Part shown: piece by piece, positions 1 to 8,037 of the stretch
Layout of the letters: each line of letters starts with the position of its first letter
How positions within the stretch are numbered: position 1 is the stretch's first letter
Origin: an uncultured Clostridia bacterium
GTDB lineage: Bacteria > Bacillota > Clostridia > TANB77 > CAG-508
DNA: 8,322 bases
Reading direction: 5' to 3'
Assembly: GCA_948946035.1 (NCBI GenBank)
Contig: CARBKU010000046.1
Coordinates: 1-8,322 of the forward strand
Position numbers and translations under genes: made by a program
Notes under the pieces: model-generated
What the model was told of the DNA's origin: nothing
The model's database searches: none
The model's input: the letters and a program-made list of their open reading frames with translations, nothing else

Positions 1-3000
1 TATTTGTAGATCTATCTGTAGCATTTGCATTAATAAATGCATTTGTCATATTAATAGAGTTTAAGTTGTCATTAAACATTATAGAGTCGAAGAATACTAT
101 GTCTGACATATTAATTCCGCCAATTTCAATATTATAATAACGATTATAATAGTTATATACATATGCTAGTTTTTCTAACATTTTATCTGTAGTCAACTCA
201 TTTTTAATTTTGTTATCTACAACTGAATTTGCTGTTGTAATTGAATATATTTCATTATTAGCTAATAATTTCATTGCAAAGTTTTCAGCATCTGCTTTAA
301 CAACTTCATAATTTTCTGTAGTTGTTCTAACTTCATTTCCTTCCGCTAATATTGCAAGGTTTTCTGTAAAATCAAATGCTTTTACTTGATTAACAATATA
401 TTGATATGAATTAGATTGTGTATTAACTAAGTATTTGTCAAAAGTATAATCTATTCCTAATTCCTCTATTTTATAATGTACTATATTTCCTTGTACTTTT
501 TTATAACTTACTTGGTAAGATACTGTTTCATTATCTGTAAATAAAATCTTGATTGTTTTTATCTTATCTTTCTGTTCTTCTGATAATGCTAATACTAATT
601 TACCATTTTCATCAAAAGGTAAAACATTTTTAATAACTTTTGTATTTAATATATGTTCTTTTTCAAATAGGTTTCCATCTTTCACACAGTATTTTGCATC
701 ATAAAATGGCATTAATCTATACATATTGTAATAAAGGTTTTCTTTATCTTTTTGGTAACTTTCTAATTTTTTAATTCTTGTATAATCTGGTATATATATA
801 CTTGCCTGTTCCTCTTCCTCTTTGTTGTTTGGATCATCATTTTTTAATGTAGGTAGCTTATCATAAGATGTTTCACTTAAATTCCAAATATTTTCGTCAA
901 AGTTTGCTGTATCTTTAAAGAACCCACTTGTAATATTGCTTTTTGATACAGTTTTTACTATTTCACCTGAACTATTTGAAGTTGATGTTGATTCTTCCAA
1001 TTCATAATTATTTGTAGATGTTCTAGCAATATTAGAACCATGTACTTTATATAATCCTGTACCTGTAGATAAACTTATATTATTTTTCAAAACTGCATTT
1101 GAACTTTGTGATAATCCTATAATACCACCATTATATCTAACTCCACCACCAGTCCATATATATTCTACTTTAGAAATACAATTTTCAATAGTAATTGGTG
1201 TTGCTCCAGTTCCATGCCCAATAATACTTCCTATTCCATTACCATCTTTACTTTGTTTTGAATTTACAGTTCCTTCTACATAACAATTTTTAATTGTTCC
1301 ACCTGCCATATATCCAGCAATACCAGCAATTCTTATATGTCCAGATGTTGATACATTAAACTTTGTCAAACTACATTCTTCAATAATTCCACCAGTAACT
1401 GTACCAATAAATCCTGCTGTTGCATTTGCCTTTGATGTTAAATTCAAATTCTTAATATGAACATTTTTAATATTAGCATTTGTAGCAGTATTTGCCACAG
1501 TTCCATTAGAAGTTGCTGCTGCTAATGTTACATCTTCTAAAATAAGATTAGTAATTGTTGCACCTTCAAGGCTCTTAAATAATGGTTTATTTAAGTTATA
1601 AATTTTATGACCATTACCATTTATAGTTCCTGTGAAAGCTATGTCTCCTAAATCTATTAAAACTGTGTCTTTATTTATTTCAGATGCATCATAATCTTTA
1701 TATAAATTGAAACTTCCACTTGGATTTGCTTTTATTTTACTAATTAAGTTTTCTAAATCATTCTGATCAGCAATACCTTCCTCTATGTATCCATATTCTA
1801 CTTCTAATTGATTTCTCTTTTCTTCACCTTCATATTGAATTATTTGGTCATAATCTAAAACAAATTTTAAATTGTTGTCCTGTATTTTAGATTCCCTTAT
1901 TGAAGTATAAAAAGATCTATCATTTTCCATATTTACTTTTATTGCAAATTTAGTTAAATCATTTAAATCTGATATTGCCACATTTTTTATTTTCTCTACA
2001 TTATTTCCGTTTTGTTTATAAAGTTCAATAGAAGAAATATCTTTAAATTCAATTAAACGATCTACATTTATTTCTTCTGATATTAATTCTTGTTCTGTAT
2101 ATTCATTATCTCCTTCTGTAACTTCATTTGTATCTAAGTCATAATCTGCTAATACTTTTATTACATACCCTTCGCTAGTTCCTTTTGGGAATGTAATACC
2201 ATTTGAATTACGATTAAAGTTTTCTTCTTTTACTTGTTTTCCGCTATCATTTAGTACTAGTATTTTTCCACCTGTTATTGTTTCTTCTGGGTCATTTACT
2301 GTAAATTCTACATTAATGTTATTTCCACTCTCATCTTCTGTATATGCGAAATCTTCAACAGTTGGTCTCAATTTTAAAATTCCTACACTTGTTTCATTAT
2401 TCTCTGTAATTTCTATTTCTACTGTATTATTTAAAATTATCTTTTCAATTTTAATTGTTTTTGGTCCATATGTTGAAACTACTGGTATTTTCGCTTTATA
2501 TTCTTCTCCTTGTTTTTCTAATTCATATTCTTTATCATTTATAACTGCTTTTACTGGATAGAAATCAGTTGTTTTGTTTGTACTACTAAATTTTACTGTT
2601 ACTTCTTCTCCTCTTTCAAAATACCTTGTTTCTTTTTCTCCATTATATGTTTTTATATTGTTTATTTTTATTTCGTAATCTGCAATTAATTGAATTGGTC
2701 TTCTTCTAAGTTCTTCATCTTCTACATAATTTTTATTTGTTTGTTCTTCAATTGTATTTGTGTCTCTATCATATGTAACTTTTGCAACTAATGTATATTC
2801 TGTTTCTAATTCTAATTCATCAATTCTAAATGTAACTTTTCCAGAATTAGTTGTAACTTCTTCAGCACTAAATGTTTTTGTTTTAACTATTTGGTTATCG
2901 CTATTTCTTACAAGATCTACTTTTAACTCTATCAATGAATTATCTGAGTCTATTATGTTAGAAGTTAGTGTAACAGCTCTATTGTCTACATCATCTACTT

Positions 3001-4678
3001 GTGTAAATGCTTCACTTGTTATTTTAGTTTTTAATACATCCACTTTCACACTATTATTTACTTTACATGATAAGTCTTTTTCAAATTCAAATTCTGTTGT
3101 ATTTAAATTTAGAATTCCTGCACTTTCTCCTACATTATATGTTACAGAATATGTTACATTTTCTTCATCATCTATATGTTTTGTTGCTTTACATCTTAGA
3201 TTATTTACTTTTATATGTGTTATTTCAGCTTGTTTTTTATTTGTTTCTATTTTATATGTTAAAGTTACATTTTCTCCTTTTTCAGGATATTTATTTGAAA
3301 CTTCTACATTTTTTATATCAACAACTGGAGTAGCCTCTAATTCTTCTTCTAATATAACTTTATTTATATGCGCATAATTTTCATTATTTTCAACTAAATT
3401 GTAACTTGCAAATATTTTTATTATATATATATCTGATCTTGTCGTTTCACTTGTATTTAAATTTGCACTTATGTAATATGTATTTTTTAAATCTTCATCT
3501 GTTCCATTAGTTATATTTTCATCTAATAAACTTCCCTTTAAGTTTTGGCTTGAAATTTCATTATCTTGTTCATCAAATACTTTTGCTTCAAGATCTGTTA
3601 TTGTTTTATCATCATCTTTTAAATAAAGATCAATTTTAATATATTTTTCTTCTACATTTTCATTAGCACTAAATTTTACGGCTGTTGGAGCATTTTTTAT
3701 TATTTCTACTGATAATTCTTCATTTATTTCAAATGTTTTTCCATTACTTAAAATAATTTTTTCTATCCTAATTGTTTGCTCTCCTACAGCATCAAATCCA
3801 TCTACAAGTACTTCATATGTATCATTTTCTCCTGAAACTTCATATTCTTTTCCATTTATAACTGCTCTTTTAGGTACACATTCTGTTTCATTTGTACTAT
3901 TAAATTCTAGTACTATATGTTCTCCTATACTAAATTCTTCTACATTTTCTTTTTGTCCGTCTTTATATTTATAAGTTTTTATATTAGATAAGTCAAAATT
4001 ATAATCTACAACAAGGCTTAGTTCTTCAACTTTTATAATATTTCCTTCATTATCTCCTTCTTGTTCTAAAGTATCTGTATCTAGATTGTAATCAATGCAT
4101 ATCATAATTTCATATTTTTTATTTTCTTCTACTTTTACATTTATATTGTTACTATCTGCTATTATATTTCCTGTACTTATCTCATTTTCTATCTTATCAG
4201 TATCTTCTTTTTGTTCTGTTCCATCTATCTTTTCAGTAATTCTGTATGAACCTGATTTAAATGCATTATCTGGATCTAATACATCAAAAAATATTTTTAG
4301 TTCTGATTTTTCTATATCTTCTCCTAATGTCCAACCTACAATTTCTGGAATTGTTTTTAATACATCAACTTTAACTGTATTATCTAGTTTAATTTCTTCT
4401 CCATTTTTTAAATTTGCTTTTTCAAATTTGTATTCCTTTACTCCACTTGTATCTCCTACATTTACTGTAATTTCATATAAGTTTTGATTTGCTTCATTTC
4501 TTGCTATTTCGTATTCTTTTCCATTAAGAGTAATTGTTTTTATAACTCCTCCATAATTTACATCTGCATCAAAACTTAATGTTATTTCTTCGTTTTTATT
4601 TGGATAGTAATTACTTACCTGTACATTTCCTATAGTTACATTATAATCTAAGGTCTTCTCTATTTTATGTATTAATAG
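1..4678 (-). CDS. M26-family (ZmpA/B/C, IgA1-protease type) zinc metallopeptidase, main body; 3' end off the window, 5' end broken by a frameshift
   Basis: Seen: the frame is open for 1,559 codons from 4678 to the left edge, with no stop and no usable start near its 5' end (first ATG at 4105, deep inside a domain). It holds four Ig-like units (4651-2066), a GLUG-type region (about 1640-1005) with GTINGNGHKIYNL followed by short glycine-rich repeats such as GGTIKNCYVEGTV, and then the M26 stretch with ENLYYNMYRLMPFYDAKY and YNYYNRYYNIEIGGIN. Known: this order, GLUG region then LMPFY-type region, is typical of pneumococcal Zmp/IgA1 proteases (Peptidase_M26_N then M26_C); those are secreted or wall-bound and cut host glycoproteins. 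The catalytic HExxH is not visible and should lie beyond the left edge. Inferred: a surface protease with unknown substrate, joined to the dockerin fragment at 4672-4944 by repair of one base. No LPXTG or C-terminal anchor can be judged here. Family call is firm; activity is not. Confidence 0.86.
1005..1640 (-). other. GLUG-type beta-helix region (Peptidase_M26_N-like)
   Basis: About 210 residues with short repeating rungs: FTGTINGNGHKIYNL, ATITNLILEDVTL, ANIKNVHIKNLNL, GGIIEECSLTKFNV, GGTIKNCYVEGTV and TIENCISKVEY, separated by AGFIGTV, AGIAGYM and GGIIGLS type links. The alternation of 'inner' hydrophobic strands and G-rich turns is the GLUG pattern known from the N-terminal region of M26 peptidases. 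It precedes the LMPFY region directly, as in streptococcal Zmp proteins. A right-handed beta-helix fold is the usual inference for such repeats. Confidence 0.8.
2066..4651 (-). repeat. Four tandem Ig-like units (A-B-A'-B') in the protease stalk
   Basis: Four units of about 207-228 residues follow the dockerin: roughly 4651-4013, 4012-3329, 3328-2687 and 2686-2066. Each opens with a beta-rich half built around a gene-wide motif such as AVINGKEYE and closes with a second beta-rich half. Units 1 and 3 share VSNxYPxK near the start and VKVDVLKT between the halves. Units 2 and 4 share DYxxxxxNIKTY, FxSTN and the AVIN(G/D)KEYE motif. At the DNA level the AVIN motif copies at 3841-3865 and 2524-2548 differ at only 2 of 25 bases. 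This indicates duplication of an A-B pair. I do not recognise the units as a named family; a stalk or adhesive role is inference. Confidence 0.75.
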
Positions 4679-4684
4679 GTTAAA
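4670..4684 (-). other. Apparent one-base deletion (frameshift) inside the dockerin second helix
   Basis: On the minus strand the dockerin frame reads GAT TTA ACC TAT TAA and stops. The protease frame, read through the same bases, gives CTA TTA ATA CAT AAA, then IEKTLDY and the Ig-like units. Adding one T in the short T run (TATT to TATTT) produces DLTYLIHKIEK, which matches the pattern of the first dockerin half (ADVRLLEEHLIHLKE). The protease frame has a TAA at 4702-4700, so it cannot extend much upstream on its own. A sequencing or assembly slip, or a real inactivating mutation, are the two simplest explanations. A -1 ribosomal slip after TAT would also restore the frame, but no slippery heptamer is present. 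Confidence 0.78.
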
Positions 4685-4944
4685 TCTGTTACTGTTATTT
4701 TATCATCATTATTCATATCTGCATTTTTTAATTTGTCTTCTGGCAATTCTTTTAAATGAATTAAATGTTCTTCTAATAATCTAACATCTGCATAATCTAC
4801 TTTTCCATCACCATTTAATTCTCCTTTATTTATATTATTAGCATAAATTACACCTAACGATATTAACAAAAATATTACTACAAAAATACTTATTTTAAGC
4901 CATAATTGATTTTTGCCTAATTTATCTTTTATTATATCTTTCAT
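4672..4944 (-). CDS. Membrane-anchor plus dockerin head of the M26 protease (out-of-frame 5' fragment)
   Basis: Seen: 90 residues from the ATG at 4944. A basic N-terminus is followed by a hydrophobic segment at residues 15-34 (signal anchor, or a signal peptide cut near VIYA). Then come two dockerin calcium loops: ELNGDGKVDYAD (42-53, with E instead of D at position 1) and DMNNDDKITVTD (76-87). The frame stops at TAA right after DLTY, in the middle of the second dockerin helix. Start choice: an ATG at 4959 is in frame, but it overlaps GGAGGT at 4952-4957, which sits 7 bases before the ATG at 4944; the latter is therefore the start. Known: dockerins bind cohesin domains through such paired loops. 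Inferred: this is not a free 90-residue protein but the N-terminus of the protease encoded in the next frame, giving a membrane-proximal dockerin. It lies 34 bases after the cohesin gene, which suggests one transcript. Confidence 0.8.
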   Translation of the reverse strand: MKDIIKDKLGKNQLWLKISIFVVIFLLISLGVIYANNINKGELNGDGKVDYADVRLLEEHLIHLKELPEDKLKNADMNNDDKITVTDLTY

Positions 4945-4951
4945 AATATGA

Positions 4952-4957
4952 ACCTCC
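4952..4957 (-). promoter_or_regulatory. Ribosome binding site that fixes the start of the dockerin-protease gene
   Basis: GGAGGT on the minus strand, 7 bases before the ATG at 4944. The upstream in-frame ATG at 4959 overlaps this site and has no comparable signal of its own, so the annotated protein should start at 4944. Confidence 0.82.
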
Positions 4958-4978
4958 ATTTCTTTTCTCTATGTATTA

Positions 4979-5893
4979 TTATTTTAATTCATTTAATTCC
5001 TTTAAACCTATTAATACTAATTTAATTTGTGCTATATCATTTATTGTTACATCATTATCTCCATCTACATCTGCTGCTTTTAATTCTATTCCACTTAGTA
5101 TTTCAGATTCAATTAAGTGTAATTTTGCTTTTGCAAGGTCATTTATAGTAATTTTTGCATCTCTATCTATGTCTCCTATTGCTATAAGTGTATATTGCTT
5201 TGTAGAACCTACTTTTAGTTTTGTTCCTGTTGGTATAATATCATCTTCTTTTAGTTCATTACCATTATTGTCTATAAATACTAATTCTTGATCTGTTGTT
5301 ACATTTTTAATAAATTCACTTACTTTTGTTTCTGGTAGAATTCTTGTAATAAATTCACCTTCTATTTTATATTTTTCAGATGTGATTTGGTCTGGAGTTA
5401 ATATTTGGTCTTTTATAATGTCTATCTGAATATTTGTATTATTTAGCAATAAATCTTCAATTCCTTCTGATGTAATAATATTTTCTATTGCTATATTAGT
5501 TTTTCCAGGCTCTACATCTTCTTTTACTTTTAACACAATTTGTACAATATCTTCTTCTCTACTTCCTGCTTTTTTTATTGCTACAAATTCTCCTGTTCCT
5601 TGATTGTATTTTAATTCTTCCCAATCATTTTTTACTTTAAAATCTTTTTGCTCTACTTTTTCAAATATTTCTTTGTCATAATCTAGTGTCGCTTTAAATG
5701 CATTAATACCTTTAATTTTTTCCTTATATTTATCAAATTTTAGAGTCACTACAACTTCTTGCCCACCTTTTACTTCTTGCATTGAGCTAGTTAAATTAGC
5801 TTTTGCTATATCTGAATTGCTTGCTGATAGTACACTAGTTACTGCTAATCCAAAAATAATAAATTCTATTATATATATTGTTATTTTTTTCAT
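4979..5893 (-). CDS. Secreted cohesin-dockerin protein
   Basis: Seen: 304 residues. MKKI plus a hydrophobic stretch to about residue 22 and a VLSA site form a signal peptide. Residues about 34-160 look like a cohesin domain: GGQEVVVTLKFDK, INAFKATLDYDKEIFE, FVAIKK and IVQIVLKVKEDVEPG fit the cohesin beta-sandwich. Residues about 177-235 form a linker module (RILPETKVSEFIKNV to PTGTKLKVG) of a type I recall from clostridial dockerin proteins. Residues 239-298 are a type I dockerin with two intact loops, DIDRDAKITIND (241-252) and DVDGDNDVTIND (275-286). Known: cohesins bind dockerins with calcium on the outside of the cell. Inferred: a connector that can bind one dockerin partner and itself dock elsewhere; the dockerin protease 34 bases downstream is the obvious partner. 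No sortase motif, SLH domain or C-terminal membrane segment is present, so anchoring would be indirect. The RBS (GAGAG, 5904-5908) is weak. Cohesin call is by pattern, dockerin call is firm. Confidence 0.82.
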   Translation of the reverse strand: MKKITIYIIEFIIFGLAVTSVLSASNSDIAKANLTSSMQEVKGGQEVVVTLKFDKYKEKIKGINAFKATLDYDKEIFEKVEQKDFKVKNDWEELKYNQGTGEFVAIKKAGSREEDIVQIVLKVKEDVEPGKTNIAIENIITSEGIEDLLLNNTNIQIDIIKDQILTPDQITSEKYKIEGEFITRILPETKVSEFIKNVTTDQELVFIDNNGNELKEDDIIPTGTKLKVGSTKQYTLIAIGDIDRDAKITINDLAKAKLHLIESEILSGIELKAADVDGDNDVTINDIAQIKLVLIGLKELNELK

Positions 5894-5937
5894 ATTTATA
5901 TTTCTCTCTTTAAAATTTATTTTCTCTATACTATGCC

Positions 5938-5980
5938 ATATACTAGTATATTATATCATTTTCAGTATTGATTTTCAATA
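5938..5980 (-). promoter_or_regulatory. Two dyads flanking the -10 box; possible operators
   Basis: A perfect 14-base palindrome, ATATACTAGTATAT (5938-5951), covers the end of the -10 box and the predicted start site. A second dyad, TATTGA-AAA-TCAATA (5966-5980), covers the -35 box. Their placement suits repressor binding, but in such AT-rich DNA short dyads also arise by chance and no regulator gene is in view. Confidence 0.35.
5950..5978 (-). promoter_or_regulatory. Sigma-A promoter of the cohesin-protease operon
   Basis: On the minus strand TTGAAA (5978-5973), a 17-base spacer and TATAAT (5955-5950), with TGA directly before the -10, an extended -10 element. Transcription should start near 5943, leaving a leader of about 50 bases before the ATG at 5893. 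With only 34 bases between the two genes downstream, this promoter probably serves both. Confidence 0.72.
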
Positions 5981-6015
5981 TTTTAATAATATTGTCAAAA
6001 AATGTAATTACAATC

Positions 6016-6100
6016 ACAGTTACACAAAATTGCCGAAATTATATATTCTTTACTTAATAAAATCTTGAGGATATAGAATTTGACAATTTTGTAAAACTGT
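6016..6100. repeat. Long imperfect inverted repeat in the ftsH-cohesin gap
   Basis: The arm at 6016-6046 and the arm at 6071-6100 are reverse complements over about 30 bases. The outer 17 bases match at 15 positions (ACAGTT, then ACAAAATTG, in both), and AAATT and TATAT blocks match further in, with one gap and a few mismatches. The loop is 24 bases (6047-6070). No T run follows either arm, so it does not look like an intrinsic terminator. It lies between the ftsH terminator and the cohesin promoter and contains no gene. Confidence 0.6.
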
Positions 6101-6111
6101 AAATATAACCA

Positions 6112-6150
6112 AAAGTTACCTAATAGAACATAGTTCCTTTTGGTAACTTT
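6112..6150 (-). terminator. Probable ftsH transcription terminator
   Basis: AAAGTTACC at 6150-6142 (minus strand) pairs perfectly with GGTAACTTT at 6120-6112, and a small inner hairpin (GAAC/GTTC) fills part of the loop. It starts 13 bases after the ftsH stop codon. The run of T after the stem is short (four), so the terminator may be weak and some readthrough into the cohesin gene is possible. Confidence 0.55.
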
Positions 6151-6163
6151 ATAAATTAGTATA

Positions 6164-7975
6164 TTATTCTTTTCCAAATATAGCTTCAAATTCTTCTGCC
6201 TCAATTTTCTCTTTTTCTAACAAAACACCAGCTACTTGATGCAATTTATCTACATTATCTGATAAAATTTGTTTTGCTCTATTATATCCACTATCTACAA
6301 TATTCTTTGTTTCCTCATCTATAATAGCAGCTGTTTCTTCTGAGTATTCTTTGCTTTGTGCAAAATCTCTTCCTAAAAATACTTCTTCTTGACTAGAACC
6401 AAGCATTATTGCACCTATTTTATCACTCATTCCATATTTTGTAACCATACTTCTTGCAATTTTAGTTGCCCTTTCAATGTCATTACTTGCACCTGTTGAT
6501 ATATCATTAAGTATTAATGCCTCTGCAACTCTTCCTCCTAAAAGAGAAACTATATTTTCTTCCATTTCTGTCTTAGACATAAATGATTTATCTTCTGTTG
6601 GTCTATACATTGTATAACCACCAGCCATACCTCTTGGTACTATTGATATTTGATGAACAGGATCTTGTGTTTCTAAGTAGTGACTTACTACTGCATGACC
6701 TGCTTCATGATATGCTACTAGTCTGTTTTCTTTTTCGCTTCTTACTCTAGTTTTCTTTTCAGGTCCCATAGTAACTTTTACCATGGCATCTTCAATTTCC
6801 TTCATTCCAATTTCTTCTAAGTTTCTTCTTGCTGCTAAAAGTGCTGCTTCATTTAATACATTTTCTAAATCAGCTCCTGCAAATCCAGAAGTATTTTTTG
6901 CAATTACCTTTAAATCTACATCTTCTGCTAATCTTTTCTTTCTACTATGAACTTCTAATATTTGTTCTCTTGCTTTAACATCAGGTGCTCCAACAACAAT
7001 TTGTCTATCAAATCTACCTGCTCTTAATAATGCTTTATCTAATACGTCTGGTCTATTTGTTGCTGCTAATACAATAACACCTTCATTTTCAGCAAATCCA
7101 TCCATTTCTACTAATAATTGGTTTAGTGTTTGTTCTCTTTCATCATGGCCTCCGCCAAGTCCTGCACCTCTTTGACGTCCAACTGCATCAATTTCATCTA
7201 TAAATATAATACATGGTGCATTTTTCTTAGCTTGATCAAATAAATCTCTTACTCTTGAAGCACCAACACCAACAAACATTTCAACAAAGTCAGATCCACT
7301 TATTATAAAGAATGGTACTCCTGCTTCTCCTGCTACTGCTTTTGCTAAAAGTGTTTTACCTGTTCCTGGTTGACCAACTAATAATACTCCTTTTGGAATT
7401 CTAGCTCCCATATCTGTAAATTTTTTTGGATTTTTTAAAAATTCTACAATTTCTTCTAATTCTTCTTTTTCTTCATCAACACCTGCTACATCTTCAAATG
7501 TTATTTTATTCTTCTCTGCTGGTGTCATCATTCTTGCTTTACTTTTTCCAAATGACATTGTTTTACTTCCTGGGTTTCCATTGTTTGCTCCACCCATCAT
7601 AAAGAACCAAAATATAAAGAATATTATTAATAACCCAAATGGTGTTAATAGACTTAATATTGTAACAAATATAGATTGTGATTTTTCTTCAAGTGTAAAT
7701 GCTCCCTCTTTTAAGAAATCTTCTGTATAATACATAAAGCTTTCCATATTTGGTATATTAACTTCTTTTTTTACTTTCTCATCTTTTAATTGTACTGTTG
7801 CTGTTGTTCCATTTGAATCAATTTCTATAGTTTCTACCTTCCCACTATTAATATTAGTAATTAATTCTGAATATTTTAGTTTTGAATCACTATTTTCTAC
7901 TATTGATGATAACACAACAATAAATATAACTCCTATTATTAGCCACATAGCTAATGTTTTAATCCCGTTTTTCAA
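6164..7975 (-). CDS. ftsH: ATP-dependent zinc metalloprotease FtsH
   Basis: A membrane-bound AAA+ protease that unfolds and degrades misassembled membrane proteins and selected cytosolic regulators as a hexamer. Seen in 603 residues: TM1 at about 9-26, a small extracytoplasmic domain at 27-103, and TM2 at about 104-127. The AAA domain has Walker A GQPGTGKT (201-208), the pore loop with FVGVG (234-238), Walker B IIFIDEID (256-263) and the second region of homology with the arginine fingers (ATNRPDVLDKALLRAGRFDR, 305-324). The M41 protease domain has HEAGH (423-427) and the third zinc ligand Asp499 in TGASNDIERAT. The length is normal and the C-terminal tail short. The start is TTG, with AGGAGG 7 bases upstream; the first in-frame ATG would remove half of TM1. 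Its own promoter lies at 8009-8037. It follows tilS, as in many Bacillota. Nothing is missing. Confidence 0.98.
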   Translation of the reverse strand: MKNGIKTLAMWLIIGVIFIVVLSSIVENSDSKLKYSELITNINSGKVETIEIDSNGTTATVQLKDEKVKKEVNIPNMESFMYYTEDFLKEGAFTLEEKSQSIFVTILSLLTPFGLLIIFFIFWFFMMGGANNGNPGSKTMSFGKSKARMMTPAEKNKITFEDVAGVDEEKEELEEIVEFLKNPKKFTDMGARIPKGVLLVGQPGTGKTLLAKAVAGEAGVPFFIISGSDFVEMFVGVGASRVRDLFDQAKKNAPCIIFIDEIDAVGRQRGAGLGGGHDEREQTLNQLLVEMDGFAENEGVIVLAATNRPDVLDKALLRAGRFDRQIVVGAPDVKAREQILEVHSRKKRLAEDVDLKVIAKNTSGFAGADLENVLNEAALLAARRNLEEIGMKEIEDAMVKVTMGPEKKTRVRSEKENRLVAYHEAGHAVVSHYLETQDPVHQISIVPRGMAGGYTMYRPTEDKSFMSKTEMEENIVSLLGGRVAEALILNDISTGASNDIERATKIARSMVTKYGMSDKIGAIMLGSSQEEVFLGRDFAQSKEYSEETAAIIDEETKNIVDSGYNRAKQILSDNVDKLHQVAGVLLEKEKIEAEEFEAIFGKE

Positions 7976-7982
7976 AATAATT

Positions 7983-7988
7983 CCTCCT
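7983..7988 (-). promoter_or_regulatory. Strong RBS supporting the TTG start of ftsH
   Basis: AGGAGG on the minus strand, 7 bases before TTG at 7975. This ideal spacing, and the loss of the first membrane segment if translation began at the internal ATG (codon 10), decide the start. Confidence 0.88.
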
Positions 7989-8008
7989 TGTGTTTAATTT
8001 ACATTGAA

Positions 8009-8037
8009 TTTATAACATATATAATTTTCTTTTTCAA
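8009..8037 (-). promoter_or_regulatory. Sigma-A promoter of ftsH
   Basis: On the minus strand TTGAAA (8037-8032), a 17-base spacer and TATAAA (8014-8009), again with TG one base before the -10 box. Predicted transcription start near 8002, about 27 bases before the TTG start. The same -35 sequence and spacing appear at the cohesin promoter. Confidence 0.65.

Noticed and set aside
1005..1640. GLUG repeats as a CRISPR-like or DNA-level repeat array
   Set aside because: The periodicity is in the protein (glycine and hydrophobic positions), not in identical DNA units; there are no constant repeats with spacers.
2316..3377. Plus-strand open frames opposite the protease gene (also at 4095-4487 and 4971-5291)
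   Set aside because: Their products are Ser/Phe/Leu-rich strings without domain signals, and they lie antisense to well-supported coding sequence; they are by-products of AT-rich codons on the minus strand.
4670..4684. Programmed -1 ribosomal frameshift
   Set aside because: The shift would restore the frame, but there is no X XXY YYZ slippery heptamer and I see no convincing stem-loop after it; a one-base deletion or sequencing error is simpler.
4945..4959. Upstream ATG at 4959 as the start of the dockerin fragment
   Set aside because: The ATG overlaps the GGAGGT that serves the ATG at 4944 and has no RBS of its own.
5993..5998. Perfect TTGACA on the minus strand as a -35 box
   Set aside because: No -10-like sequence lies 16-18 bases downstream; the nearest TATAAT is 37 bases away and pairs better with TTGAAA at 5978-5973.
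5817..6204. Small open frames across the ftsH-cohesin gap (5817-6068 plus, 5995-6204 minus)
   Set aside because: They have no RBS, overlap known genes, the terminator and the inverted repeat, and encode low-complexity Tyr/Ile/Lys-rich strings.
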